A DNA stretch of 64,000 bases from Streptomyces sp. Je 1-369 (lineage in GTDB: Bacteria; Actinomycetota; Actinomycetes; Streptomycetales; Streptomycetaceae): positions 3,253,254 to 3,317,253 of the forward strand of contig NZ_CP101750.1 of NCBI RefSeq assembly GCF_026810505.1, given 5' to 3'. Under the pieces are notes generated by a model, which was not told where the DNA came from, did not search any database, and saw only the letters and a list, made by a program, of their open reading frames with translations. The position numbers and the translations under genes are program-made. This document shows, in pieces, positions 8,735-16,813 of this stretch. How positions within the stretch are numbered: the first letter of the stretch is position 1; every line of letters starts with the position of its first letter.

Positions 8735-9709
8735 ATGCCGAAGACCGACATGCCGGGCACCACGGGCATAACCGGGCACCGGCTCCGCTGGTGGACCGAG
8801 CTGCCGCTGATCGTGCTGGTGTACGCCGCGTACTCAGCGGGCCGGCTGATCGTGCGAGGCGATGTCGCAAGCGCCATCGACCACGGTGTGGGGATCCTCA
8901 AGGCCGAGCAGTTCCTGCGTCTCAACGCGGAGAGCCCGCTGAACCGCCTGTTCACCGCCAACGCCTGGATCGGTGTCCCCGCGGACTTCTGGTACGCCTC
9001 GCTGCACTACCTCGTCACGCCCGCCGTGCTCGTCTGGCTGTTCCGCAGCCGCGCGGTGCACTACCGGGCCGCACGCGCGTGGCTGATGATCTCCACCATG
9101 ATCGGCCTGATCGGCTTCACGCTCCTGCCGACCTGTCCGCCCCGGCTGCTCAGCAAGGGGTACGGCTTCGTCGACACGATGGCGCAGTACAGCGACTTCG
9201 GCTGGTGGGGCGGCGAGGCGAGCGCGCCGCGCGGCCTCGGCGGGATGACCAACCAGTACGCGGCGATGCCCAGCCTGCACGTCGGGTGGGCGCTGTGGTG
9301 CGGCGTGATGCTGTGGCGGTGCGGGCGTTCCCCGCTCTCCAAGGTCGCCGCCGTCGGCTACCCGCTGATCACGACGATCGTGGTGATGGGCACCGCCAAC
9401 CACTACTTCTTCGACGCGCTCGCGGGCGCCGCCGTGATGGGTGTCGGACTGCTGCTCGTGCGGCCCGTGCAGCGGCTCACGGAGCCCACGATGAACCGCC
9501 TGCGGGCACGCTTCCTGCAGAGCCCCGAGGCCCCTTCCGCCACGGAGTCCTCGATTGTCGGTGCCGGATGCCAGACTTCGACAGGTGAGCGAATTCCCCG
9601 ACAGCGCAAGCAGAGTGCCCCCCAAGGCGCCGAGTCGAGTGCCCGCCCAACCGGGGCAGGACACCCGGCCGACGTCTCGGGGGACGGCGCTCCGGCACCG
9701 GCTCACTGA
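8735..9709 (+). CDS. PAP2-superfamily integral membrane phosphatase (AUR1/IPC-synthase-like)
   Basis: A 324-residue membrane protein with about six hydrophobic segments. The PAP2 signature is visible as AMPSLHVGWA (motif 2 with its histidine) and ANHYFFDALAG (motif 3, H and D). The LLPTCPPRLL segment and overall layout match the actinobacterial 'aureobasidin resistance/inositol phosphorylceramide synthase-like' group, which acts on lipid phosphates. I prefer the ATG at 8735 (GGGGGACC upstream) over upstream in-frame starts. The last 55 residues are polar and low in complexity and overlap the start region of the next gene in another frame, so the real C terminus may be little constrained. Confidence 0.82.
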   Translation: MPKTDMPGTTGITGHRLRWWTELPLIVLVYAAYSAGRLIVRGDVASAIDHGVGILKAEQFLRLNAESPLNRLFTANAWIGVPADFWYASLHYLVTPAVLVWLFRSRAVHYRAARAWLMISTMIGLIGFTLLPTCPPRLLSKGYGFVDTMAQYSDFGWWGGEASAPRGLGGMTNQYAAMPSLHVGWALWCGVMLWRCGRSPLSKVAAVGYPLITTIVVMGTANHYFFDALAGAAVMGVGLLLVRPVQRLTEPTMNRLRARFLQSPEAPSATESSIVGAGCQTSTGERIPRQRKQSAPQGAESSARPTGAGHPADVSGDGAPAPAH

Positions 9710-10892
9710 GCTGCGGGGGCCGGATCTGCCCGCACGTCCCCTGGACGCGCGGGCGCTGGCCGCCCTCGCCGCCAACCCCGGGTGCCAACGCCGTGCGCTG
9801 CTCGACGGCGCCGGCGTGGACAAGACGGCGCTCGCGGAGTCGCTGGGTGCGCCCTCCGGCTTCGGGCAGTCCCAGTTCGCGTTCATGCGGGGCAACGCCT
9901 TCGAGGCGCGGGTCAAGGCCGACGGCGGCGCCGAGCTGCTGCGTCTGACGCACGGGAAGCTGGGCGGCGGGCCCGAGCCGGTGCCGGGTGAGGCCGCCGT
10001 GCCCGATCTGTCGGCGGCGGGCCCCGAGGGGCGCGCCGCGCGGACCGCGCTCGCGCTGCGGGAGGCGACCGCGTCGGGCGGCTGGACTCTCCTGGACCAC
10101 CCGATGCTGGCGCTCGACGTCGCGGGGACGCCCGCGTTCCTTGAGCCGGACGCGGTGGTGGTCCATCCGGACGGCGGCTGGACGGTCGTCGAGATCAAGT
10201 CGTTCCCGATGATCGACGGCTCGGCGGACGCGGCGAAGGTCGGCGGGGCGGCGCGGCAGTCCGCGGTGTACGCGCTGGCGCTGGAGCAGGTCGCCGCGCG
10301 CATGGACCCGGCGCCCCTGGTGCGCCACCACGTCCTGCTCGTCTGCCCGAAGGACTTCTCGAACCTGCCGTCGGCCTCCGCGGTCGACGTCCGCAAGCAG
10401 CTGTCGGTGACCCGGCGCCAGCTGGCCCGCCTCACCCGCGTCGAGGACATCGCCGCGGAGCTCCCGGAGGGCACGACGTTCGACGTGCGGCGCCCCGCGG
10501 CGGAGCTGACGGCGGCGGTCGAGTCGGTTCCCGCGACGTACGCCCCCGAGTGCCTGGCCGCCTGCGAGCTGGCCTTCCACTGCCGGGCGCGGGCCCGCCA
10601 GGAGGGCGAGGTGACGTCCCTGGGCCGCGCGATCCGCGGCGAGCTGGGCGGCCTGACGTCCATCGGCGACGTCCTCGCGGCGGCGCGCGGCGAGGCGGGC
10701 GATCCGGACGACCCGGCGGTGGCCACGCTGCGCAGGGCGGCGGGGCTGCGCGAGGAGGCGCTCGCGGGGGTGGGTTCGCGCGACGGCGGGGCGGACCCGC
10801 ACGATCCGCTGACTCCGGCGACTCCGGCGACTCCACTGGCTCCGGCGACTCCGGCGACTCCGCCGACGAAAGAGGGGCAACCGTGTCGCTGA
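9585..10892 (+). CDS. Iron-sulfur PD-(D/E)XK (RecB/Cas4-like) nuclease
   Basis: A protein of about 435 residues with the complete active site of the RecB/Cas4/AddB nuclease family: GNAFE, D189 in FLEPDAVV, E203-x-K205 in VVEIKSF, and the QSAVY (QxxxY) motif at 225-229. Four cysteines take the 'iron-staple' arrangement of Cas4, AddB and Dna2: C67 near the N terminus, then C323-x3-C327-x5-C333 after the nuclease core, predicting a 4Fe-4S cluster. The C terminus is a Pro/Thr/Ala repeat. Start choice is uncertain (GTG at 9585, 9615 or 9639, TTG at 9555); 9585 gives a 125-nt overlap with the PAP2 gene. It overlaps the next ORF by 10 nt, so it is probably the first gene of a three-gene operon with a helicase. 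Confidence 0.82.
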   Translation: MSEFPDSASRVPPKAPSRVPAQPGQDTRPTSRGTALRHRLTELRGPDLPARPLDARALAALAANPGCQRRALLDGAGVDKTALAESLGAPSGFGQSQFAFMRGNAFEARVKADGGAELLRLTHGKLGGGPEPVPGEAAVPDLSAAGPEGRAARTALALREATASGGWTLLDHPMLALDVAGTPAFLEPDAVVVHPDGGWTVVEIKSFPMIDGSADAAKVGGAARQSAVYALALEQVAARMDPAPLVRHHVLLVCPKDFSNLPSASAVDVRKQLSVTRRQLARLTRVEDIAAELPEGTTFDVRRPAAELTAAVESVPATYAPECLAACELAFHCRARARQEGEVTSLGRAIRGELGGLTSIGDVLAAARGEAGDPDDPAVATLRRAAGLREEALAGVGSRDGGADPHDPLTPATPATPLAPATPATPPTKEGQPCR

Positions 10893-12493
10893 TCGACAGT
10901 CTCGCCCGGCTGGAGGCGGTCACCACCGGCCGCGCCCAGCCGCGGGCGACCGTGCGGCACCGGCACATCTCGCAGCGCCCTCTGGTCCTTGTCCCCCTGA
11001 CCACCGCAGGTGAGGCGGGCGCGCCGCTCGGCGCACTCGTCGGGACGGAGCGGACCTCCCCGCGGCTCCTCGTCGTGCCCCAGCCCCGCGACCGCGACCT
11101 GCGCTTCGCGTTCCTGGCGCAGCTCGCCGAGATCGTCCTGCCGTACGTCGACGCGTACGGCGAGGACGTCGAGGCCGCCGAGCGCAACGAGACCGACCCG
11201 GAGACGGGCAAGCGCGTCAAGGTCGAGGTCGAGCTCTGCGCGGACGCCCCGCAGCTGATCGTGCCGAGTCGCGCGGGCATCGACTTCGTCCGGCTCCTCG
11301 GCCGCTCCACGCGCTTTCGGCGCACCGCGGAGCAGGACCCCGAGGCGCCGTATCCCGCGCCGCCCCGGGTCCCCCTCCTCGGCCGCTGGCTGACGCACTT
11401 CGGGGAGCGCGCCCGCGTCCCCGGGTCTTCCCTGCTCACCGCCATGACCGAGCTGCTGTCCCGGCACTGGGCGACGGGCCAGTCCAGCCTGGAGGACCAG
11501 CACCTCGGCGCCCTGCTCGCCTGGATCGAGGCCCCGGAGGGCACGTCCGGCGCCGAGGCCGCGCTCCGCGCCGAGCTGGGCCGCGACGCGGCCGGACAGC
11601 TGTTGTGCCCGCCCGCGGGCCCTGCCACGGACCCGGCGTTCGACAACGACCTGCTGGCCCCGGCCATGGAGCGGTACGACCGCGCGCGCAGCGCCCTCGC
11701 GGCCGCCGAGGACGGCGTCCAGGCCGACGAGCGGCTGGCGCTGCTGACCGCCGCCGAGCGGGAGATCCACGCCCTGATCGAGAGCAGGACCCGCCCCACC
11801 TGGGACGCGGTGTGGCGCGGCCTCGACGCCCTGTGCACGCTGCCCGAGGCCCCGCACGCCGCGGACCGGTGGACCCGCGACCGCTGGTCGTTCACCGCGC
11901 ACCGCGACCGCGTCACGGCCGGGGAACCGCCGCAGCCGCGCGTCGACGACGCGGTCACCGCGGCCAACAAGCTGGCCACGCGCGAGCGTGAGCAGGCCCG
12001 CCTGGACGCGCAGGAGGCCCTCGACGACCCGCTGGTGATGGCGGGCCGCCGCCTCGCGGGGGAGGCCTTCGTCGGCGAGGTGACGGAGGTCGTCATGGCG
12101 TACAGCGAGGCGAAGAGCCCGCGGCCGCGGCCCCTCGTCACCGTCCGCACGGACGACCACCCGCACCTCGGCGAGCGCACGAAGGTGTACCGCGCGCTGG
12201 GCGGCAAGCCGCAGACCGCGGAGTTCGTGGCGTACGAGGGCGAGGGCGAGGGCGGCAAGGACACCGTCGTGCTGCGGATCACCGACAAGATGGGCCGCGG
12301 CAAGGAGCCCGAGCCGGGGTCCGTGCCCGGCAAGGGCGACCGGATCTGCTGGACGCTCTTCGAGCACGAGCAGCGCGGCGGCCCCAAGCTGCCCGACCCC
12401 GAGGAGACGCCGTGGACGCACGGCGGGCCACCCGCCGGCAACGCGGCCACCGCAGAGAGCCCCGACCCCGTGACCGCGGAGGACACCCTGTGA
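10883..12493 (+). CDS. Unknown protein between the nuclease and the helicase
   Basis: A 536-residue soluble protein I cannot assign to a family. The GTG at 10883 follows AGAGGGG and overlaps the nuclease stop by 10 nt, and its own stop shares one base with the helicase start (TGATG), so it is almost certainly a partner of both. Visible features are an N-terminal segment with RATVRHRHISQRPLVL, an acidic central region, long helical stretches around residues 255-310 and 360-400, and a C-terminal beta-rich segment near VTEVVMAYSEAK. No nuclease, ATPase or zinc motif is evident. Length and position suggest a scaffold or DNA-binding subunit; that is inference from the operon alone. Confidence 0.75.
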   Translation: MSLIDSLARLEAVTTGRAQPRATVRHRHISQRPLVLVPLTTAGEAGAPLGALVGTERTSPRLLVVPQPRDRDLRFAFLAQLAEIVLPYVDAYGEDVEAAERNETDPETGKRVKVEVELCADAPQLIVPSRAGIDFVRLLGRSTRFRRTAEQDPEAPYPAPPRVPLLGRWLTHFGERARVPGSSLLTAMTELLSRHWATGQSSLEDQHLGALLAWIEAPEGTSGAEAALRAELGRDAAGQLLCPPAGPATDPAFDNDLLAPAMERYDRARSALAAAEDGVQADERLALLTAAEREIHALIESRTRPTWDAVWRGLDALCTLPEAPHAADRWTRDRWSFTAHRDRVTAGEPPQPRVDDAVTAANKLATREREQARLDAQEALDDPLVMAGRRLAGEAFVGEVTEVVMAYSEAKSPRPRPLVTVRTDDHPHLGERTKVYRALGGKPQTAEFVAYEGEGEGGKDTVVLRITDKMGRGKEPEPGSVPGKGDRICWTLFEHEQRGGPKLPDPEETPWTHGGPPAGNAATAESPDPVTAEDTL

Positions 12494-13854
12494 TGCAGCT
12501 CGCCCCGCCCGCGGGCGCCTCCTTCGACCCCGGCGCCGAGGCCGCGCGCGCCACGGAGGCGATCCTCCACGACACGCTGCACGGCACGCACCGCGGCGTC
12601 GTGGTCGACTCGCCGCCCGGCGCGGGCAAGTCGACGCTCGTGGTCCGCGCGGCCCGTGAGCTGGCCGCGGCGGGCCGCCCACTGATGGTCATCGCGCAGA
12701 CGAACGCGCAGGTCGACGACCTCGTCCTGCGGCTCGCCGAGAAGGACCCCGAGCTTCCCGTGGGCCGGTTGCACAGCAGCGACCCCGATCCGTACGACAA
12801 GGCGCTCGACGACCTGGCGAACGTCCGCACGTCGACGAAGGCGGGTGACCTCGCCGGTCTCGACGTCGTCATCTCCACGGCCGCGAAGTGGGCGCACGTC
12901 AAGGTCGACCAGCTCGACGCGCCGTGGGGGCACGCGATCGTCGACGAGGCGTACCAGATGCGGTCGGACGCGCTGCTCGCCGTGGCGGGGCTCTTCGAGC
13001 GGGCGCTGTTCGTGGGCGACCCGGGGCAGTTGGACCCGTTCTCGATCGTCGGCGCGGAGCAGTGGGCGGGGTTGTCCTACGATCCGTCGGCCTCCGCGGT
13101 GGCCACGCTCCTCGCCCACAACCCCGACCTGCCGCAGCACCGCCTGCCGGTGTCCTGGCGGCTGCCCGCGTCGGCGGCGCCGCTGGTCTCGGACGCGTTC
13201 TACCCGTACACGCCGTTCCGCAGCGGAACGGGCCACGGGGACCGGTCCCTCCGCTTCGCGGTGGAGTCGGACGGGTCGGGACCGGACCGGGTGATCGACG
13301 AGGCGGCGGAGGCGGGCTGGGGTCTGCTCGAGCTCCCCGCGCGCAACACGCCACGCACGGACCCGGAGGCGGTGCGTGCGCTGGCCCGGGTGGTCCGCCG
13401 CCTCCTGGACCGGGGCGGCGCGGCGACGTCGGAGCGCGGCCCCGACCCCACGCCCCTCACCGCGGACCGGATCGCGGTCGGCACGGCCCACCGCGACCAG
13501 GCGGCGGCGGTCCGCGCCGCGCTGGCGGACCTGGGCGTCCTGGACGTCACGGTGGACACGGCCAACCGTCTCCAGGGCCGGGAGTACGACGTGACGGTCG
13601 TCCTGCACCCGCTCTCGGGCCGCCCCGACGCGACGGCGTTCCACCTGGAGACGGGCCGCCTCTGCGTCCTGGCGTCCCGGCACCGCCACGCGTGCATCGT
13701 GGTCTGCCGCGCGGGCGTCACCACGCTCCTCGACGACCACCCGTCCACGGAGCCGGTCCAGCTGGGCGTCACGGTCAAGTTCCCGGACGGCTGGGAGGCC
13801 AACCACGCGGTCCTGTCCCGCCTGGCGGAACACCGGGTGGCCTGGCGACCCTAG
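12493..13854 (+). CDS. Superfamily 1 DNA/RNA helicase (UvrD/Upf1/Dna2-like)
   Basis: A 453-residue P-loop ATPase with SF1 helicase motifs in order: Walker A SPPGAGKST (40-48, K46), IAQTNAQVDDL (Ia), Walker B IVDEA (149-153), motif III GDPGQLDP (175-182), motif IV VSWRLP with R223, a later AHRDQAAAV, motif V VDTANRLQGREYDV and motif VI LASRHRHACIV. The compact length lacks the large 1B/2B insertions of UvrD and is closer to the Upf1/Dna2 SF1B core. ATG at 12493 overlaps the previous stop (TGATG). With the iron-sulfur nuclease two genes upstream it resembles a split Dna2 or a minimal helicase-nuclease. Its own TAG stop lies in a CTAGGGCCTGTGTC sequence shared with the 180-bp element at 42.3 kb. 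Confidence 0.85.
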   Translation: MQLAPPAGASFDPGAEAARATEAILHDTLHGTHRGVVVDSPPGAGKSTLVVRAARELAAAGRPLMVIAQTNAQVDDLVLRLAEKDPELPVGRLHSSDPDPYDKALDDLANVRTSTKAGDLAGLDVVISTAAKWAHVKVDQLDAPWGHAIVDEAYQMRSDALLAVAGLFERALFVGDPGQLDPFSIVGAEQWAGLSYDPSASAVATLLAHNPDLPQHRLPVSWRLPASAAPLVSDAFYPYTPFRSGTGHGDRSLRFAVESDGSGPDRVIDEAAEAGWGLLELPARNTPRTDPEAVRALARVVRRLLDRGGAATSERGPDPTPLTADRIAVGTAHRDQAAAVRAALADLGVLDVTVDTANRLQGREYDVTVVLHPLSGRPDATAFHLETGRLCVLASRHRHACIVVCRAGVTTLLDDHPSTEPVQLGVTVKFPDGWEANHAVLSRLAEHRVAWRP

Positions 13855-13864
13855 GGCCTGTGTC
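13851..13864. repeat. Isolated 14-bp end of the inverted-repeat element found at 42.3 kb
   Basis: CTAGGGCCTGTGTC here is identical to the outer 14 bp of the inverted repeat at 42291-42314 and then diverges. It also contributes the TAG stop of the helicase gene. No matching right end was found nearby. Confidence 0.6.
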
Positions 13865-13940
13865 CGCGGCCCTTCGCCCCCTTGTGCGGCAAGGGACAAT
13901 AGGAGACGGCCGGCAACGCACCGTACGAGGAGGAACAACC

Positions 13941-14291
13941 ATGGCGGAGCCCGAGCGGCCCCGGACCGAGCAGCGCATGCGCCCGGCGCCCCTGCTCTTC
14001 GAACCCGCGGAGGCCGGTGCCGATCCGGAGCACTTCTTCGACCTGGAGTCGATAGAGGATCCGCGTGAGCTGCTCGACCGCGCCACCGAGCTGACGCACG
14101 CGTTCCGCGCCGCCACGGACCGGTCCGTCGAGTTCCAGGCCATCGCGGCCGCCCAGCTCGCCGACCCCCGCCGCTTCGACCGGCTGACGCCCGCCCTGAT
14201 CGCCGAGCGCGCGGAGTGGACCGAGGACTACGCGAAGAAGATGGTCGAGTTCGGGCGGGGTCTGCTGCGGGGCGGCGCCGAGCGCCCGTAG
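13941..14291 (+). CDS. Small conserved protein, unknown function
   Basis: A 116-residue, mostly helical and acidic protein. The ATG at 13941 has a strong GAGGAGGAAC ribosome binding site. No signal peptide or membrane segment is seen. The sequence contains LESIEDPRELLDRATELTHAFRAAT and a C-terminal amphipathic helix ending FGRGLLRGG. It follows the helicase by 86 bp and has its own strong translation signal, so it may be a separate unit. I do not recognise a domain. Confidence 0.65.
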   Translation: MAEPERPRTEQRMRPAPLLFEPAEAGADPEHFFDLESIEDPRELLDRATELTHAFRAATDRSVEFQAIAAAQLADPRRFDRLTPALIAERAEWTEDYAKKMVEFGRGLLRGGAERP

Positions 14292-14315
14292 GGGAAGGGG
14301 ACGACGGGCACACCT

Positions 14316-14325
14316 GGCATATGCC
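14316..14325. promoter_or_regulatory. AT-centred palindrome GGCATATGCC
   Basis: A perfect 10-bp palindrome in the gap before the gene at 14418, flanked by CACCT on the left. The same palindrome occurs at 28531-28540 in another intergenic gap with similar flanks. It may be a binding site; the regulator is unknown. Confidence 0.4.
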
Positions 14326-14417
14326 GAGGGGGCAAGGTACCCGACCTCACCCCCCGCCGTCCCCGTTTCCGGCAACCCCCGGAAATGGAACCCCCACCGC
14401 CGGTAGACGTACCTGCC

Positions 14418-15059
14418 ATGAGCAGTGCATCCCTCCACATCACCCCGTCCCCCATCCCCGGCGCCCCGTCCCCCACCGGGCCCGCCCACGACTCCTGCGA
14501 CGGCGTCACCGCCGAGGGAGCCGCCTGGCTCGCCTCCGCCGAAACGTATCCGCGGAGCGCCCTCACCCACTGGCGCAGCCGGCCCAACGCCCCCGCCGTC
14601 CTCCCCTGCGGCTCCGCGTTCGACGTGGTGAGCGTCCCCGCCGTCTTCGGCCGGCGGATGCTCGACCGGTTATGGGACGAGGGCCCCGGCTCGGGCCCCG
14701 TCGCCGCGCACCGAGGCCGCGTCCTGCTCTTCGCCGCCCCCGGCACCGCGCAGCGCCTGCCCTCCCTCCTGGAGTGGGAGGAATGGGGCGGCGGCGCGGA
14801 GGCCCCGCCGGTGCTCTGTCACGGCACGGGCGACGCGGTGACCGTGCCCCCGCTCACCGCCCCCGCACCCTGTGACCGCCTGGAAAGCCGCTGGCTGGTC
14901 GCCCCCGGCACCCGGCACCCCTGGCTCCCTGGACCCGAGGTCGTCCTCTGGGCCTGCGTCCGCGCGGCCCGCTCCGCGGCGTCGTCCGCCGTGCGTATAT
15001 CGATTTTTCCTGGTGGCGATCAGAGTGCTAAGGTCTACGACGTCAGCAGGCGCCGCTAG
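14418..15059 (+). CDS. Actinobacterial primase-polymerase N-terminal-like protein
   Basis: A 213-residue protein similar in style to the Streptomyces family annotated as bifunctional DNA primase/polymerase N-terminal: GAAWLASAETYPRS, APAVLPCGSAFDVVSVP, GRRMLDRLWDEGPGSGPVAAHRGR and a final HPWLPGPEVVLWACVRAAR. No complete metal-binding triad of a working Prim-Pol can be identified, so catalysis is doubtful. Codon 85 (14670-14672) is TTA, the rare leucine codon read by bldA tRNA in Streptomyces, hinting at developmental control. The stop codon lies 10 nt inside the tRNA-Lys gene, so the end of this ORF and the start of the tRNA overlap. Confidence 0.7.
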   Translation: MSSASLHITPSPIPGAPSPTGPAHDSCDGVTAEGAAWLASAETYPRSALTHWRSRPNAPAVLPCGSAFDVVSVPAVFGRRMLDRLWDEGPGSGPVAAHRGRVLLFAAPGTAQRLPSLLEWEEWGGGAEAPPVLCHGTGDAVTVPPLTAPAPCDRLESRWLVAPGTRHPWLPGPEVVLWACVRAARSAASSAVRISIFPGGDQSAKVYDVSRRR

Positions 15060-15123
15060 CTCAGTTGGTTAGAGCAGCTGACTCTTAATCAGCGGGTCCG
15101 GGGTTCGAGTCCCTGGCGGCGCA
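15050..15123 (+). tRNA. tRNA-Lys (anticodon CTT), copy 1
   Basis: A 74-nt cloverleaf without encoded CCA. The 7-bp acceptor GCGCCGC/GCGGCGC, D-arm AGCTCAGTTGGTTAGAGC, anticodon stem GCTGA/TCAGC with loop CTCTTAA (anticodon at 15084-15086) and T-loop GGTTCGAGTCC are all clear. It is identical to the copies at 29532 and 37223 and shares the leader GTCAGCAG with both. Confidence 0.98.
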
Positions 15124-15131
15124 CAGACGGT

Positions 15132-15163
15132 GAGAAGCCCCTCGCGGAAGCGGGGGGCTTCTC
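15132..15163 (+). terminator. Hairpin terminator after tRNA-Lys copy 1
   Basis: A 10-bp perfect stem GAGAAGCCCC/GGGGCTTCTC with a 12-nt loop, 9 nt after the tRNA end. No T-tract follows, as is usual in high-GC actinobacteria. Confidence 0.75.
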
Positions 15164-15204
15164 GCGTACGTGGAGAGTACGTGGAGACGTGCACACGGGG
15201 GGGC

Positions 15205-16485
15205 TCAGCCCCTCGTCACCTGCACCGTCCACGACCCCGACGCCGTCCGCCCCGCCACCTCCACCCGCACGTCACGGTCCGGCACCGTGAAGCTCTCCCC
15301 CGTCCGCACCGGCGCGTCCGCCAGCTGCGGATACACCGAGTCGCCCCAGCAGGCCTCGGTATCCGGGTGGGCGTCGACGACCTCGACGGGGCCGCCGCCC
15401 GACGCCGTCCCGTTCCGCACCTCGTAGACGAGTACGCCCTCCGTGCACGTCGCACGGTCGTTGCCCACGGAGCCGCGTGCCTCCAGGGCGAGCACCGTGT
15501 CGCGGCCCGTGCGGAGCACCGCGAGCCGGGTGCCGCCGAGGGCGCCCGGCGCGAGGGGGGCCGCCAGTGGTTCCAGGGTGAGGCGTTCCGTGCCCGCGCC
15601 CACGCACCGCACCTGCCGCGGCTCCAGCCAGCCCAGCTTCCACTTGTGCCAGCCGAAGAGGTCGGGGGCGAGCCCGAACTGGCTGCCCATGAGGTCCCAG
15701 TCGCCGACGTGGGTGTCCCAGTCGCCCTTGCCGTCGGTGGGGCGGTGGTAGAGGTCGGGGAGGTCGAAGACGTGGCCCGTCTCGTGGGCCAGGACGTTGC
15801 GGTCCGGCGGGTGCCGTTCGAAGACGGTGACGATGCGCCGGATGTCCGTGCCGTCGGCCCTTATCGGCCGGTCGAAGTTGACCACCTTCGTGGCGTCCGA
15901 GTCGACGCCGGGCGCGTCCGGGTCGGCGACGAAGTACACGACGTCGTACCGGGAGAAGTCGACATGTGGATCGGCGGCCGTCACCGCGTCGCGCAGGTAG
16001 GCGGCGCGGCGCTTGGGGTTCCAGTCGCGCTGTATGGCGTACGAGAGTGAGTCGTGCGGCATCTCGACCCACTCGCGGCGCGGGTGGGGGCGCAGCGCGA
16101 ACTTGCCGTACGAGGCGCGTTCGAAGAACTGGCTGGTGGCGGGGAAGTAGTCGGCGGTCAGCTCGTCCGGGGTGGTCTGCGGCGGGGAGTCGGGAAAGGA
16201 CAGGAACACCATCACCGCGTTCAGGGTTCTGGCCGGGCGCGGGTAGGCGGTGTTCCAGGTGTCGAGGCCCTCCGAGTGGTGCGCGGTGGTGCGGCGCAGG
16301 GCGCACGGTCCCGCGGTGGACTCGGCGATCGCGGGGCCCGCGACCAGTGAGGTGGCGGCCAGGGCGGTCAGTGAGGTGACGAAGGCGGCGGTGCTGCGCA
16401 GGCGGGAATTCTCCCCTCCACGGGTGAGTCCCCAAGGGGGGAGCTGACGCGGCACGTCGACCTCCGGGTGCGGAATGCGGGACAC
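15205..16485 (-). CDS. Secreted M6-like zinc metalloprotease
   Basis: A 426-residue exported protein with a signal segment around residues 27-55 (TAAFVTSLTALAATSLVAGPAIA). The zinc-binding motif is HETGH with H234, E235 and H238, followed by VFDLPDLYH, the pattern of the immune-inhibitor-A/M6 family. The downstream WDLMGS is the typical second landmark of that family. I chose the GTG at 16485 because AAGGTGG precedes it; a longer ORF begins at 16590. Such enzymes are secreted endopeptidases. It is divergent from the GGDEF-EAL gene over 328 bp. Confidence 0.8.
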   Translation of the reverse strand: MSRIPHPEVDVPRQLPPWGLTRGGENSRLRSTAAFVTSLTALAATSLVAGPAIAESTAGPCALRRTTAHHSEGLDTWNTAYPRPARTLNAVMVFLSFPDSPPQTTPDELTADYFPATSQFFERASYGKFALRPHPRREWVEMPHDSLSYAIQRDWNPKRRAAYLRDAVTAADPHVDFSRYDVVYFVADPDAPGVDSDATKVVNFDRPIRADGTDIRRIVTVFERHPPDRNVLAHETGHVFDLPDLYHRPTDGKGDWDTHVGDWDLMGSQFGLAPDLFGWHKWKLGWLEPRQVRCVGAGTERLTLEPLAAPLAPGALGGTRLAVLRTGRDTVLALEARGSVGNDRATCTEGVLVYEVRNGTASGGGPVEVVDAHPDTEACWGDSVYPQLADAPVRTGESFTVPDRDVRVEVAGRTASGSWTVQVTRG

Positions 16486-16813
16486 CCCACCCACCTTGTG
16501 ATGATCTGTTGAAGTTCGCCCTGTTTGTCTGGCCCTTCCGAGTGAGTACGGGACAAGGGCGCGACACCCCGACCGCTCACGGAACGTCACAAGCGATCGG
16601 GTCGCATCGGAACCAGTTCAGGGCCGAGCAGAAACGATCTGCCGAGGGCGGTGCGCCCCGCCCGGAGCGGTGATACGGCTGGAACGGGCCTCTGGCCAGC
16701 CTCTATGATCGGCACACTTTCCTGCGCGGGCCCGGTCCCCCCATCGCCGCCCGCCACCTGCACGCCGCCCGACGAGACCTGTTCGGCAACAAACTGCACT
16801 GCGGGAGCAAGCG
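16486..16813. other. Divergent promoter region between the metalloprotease and the c-di-GMP gene
   Basis: 328 bp without a credible gene. A TATGAT at about 16704-16709 is a reasonable -10 element for the downstream plus-strand gene. Several short inverted stretches are present but I could not place a convincing BldD box, which would be expected if the gene is cdgA. Confidence 0.45.

Noticed and set aside
8834..12682. A 1282-codon minus-strand ORF, and another of 1293 codons at 10432-14313
   Set aside because: Both are antisense shadows of the PAP2, nuclease, unknown and helicase genes, which have motifs and coupled starts. The long frames arise from GC-rich codon bias.
9585..13854. CRISPR-Cas system based on the Cas4-like nuclease
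   Set aside because: No Cas1, Cas2 or repeat array is present; the iron-sulfur nuclease fold is shared with AddB and Dna2.
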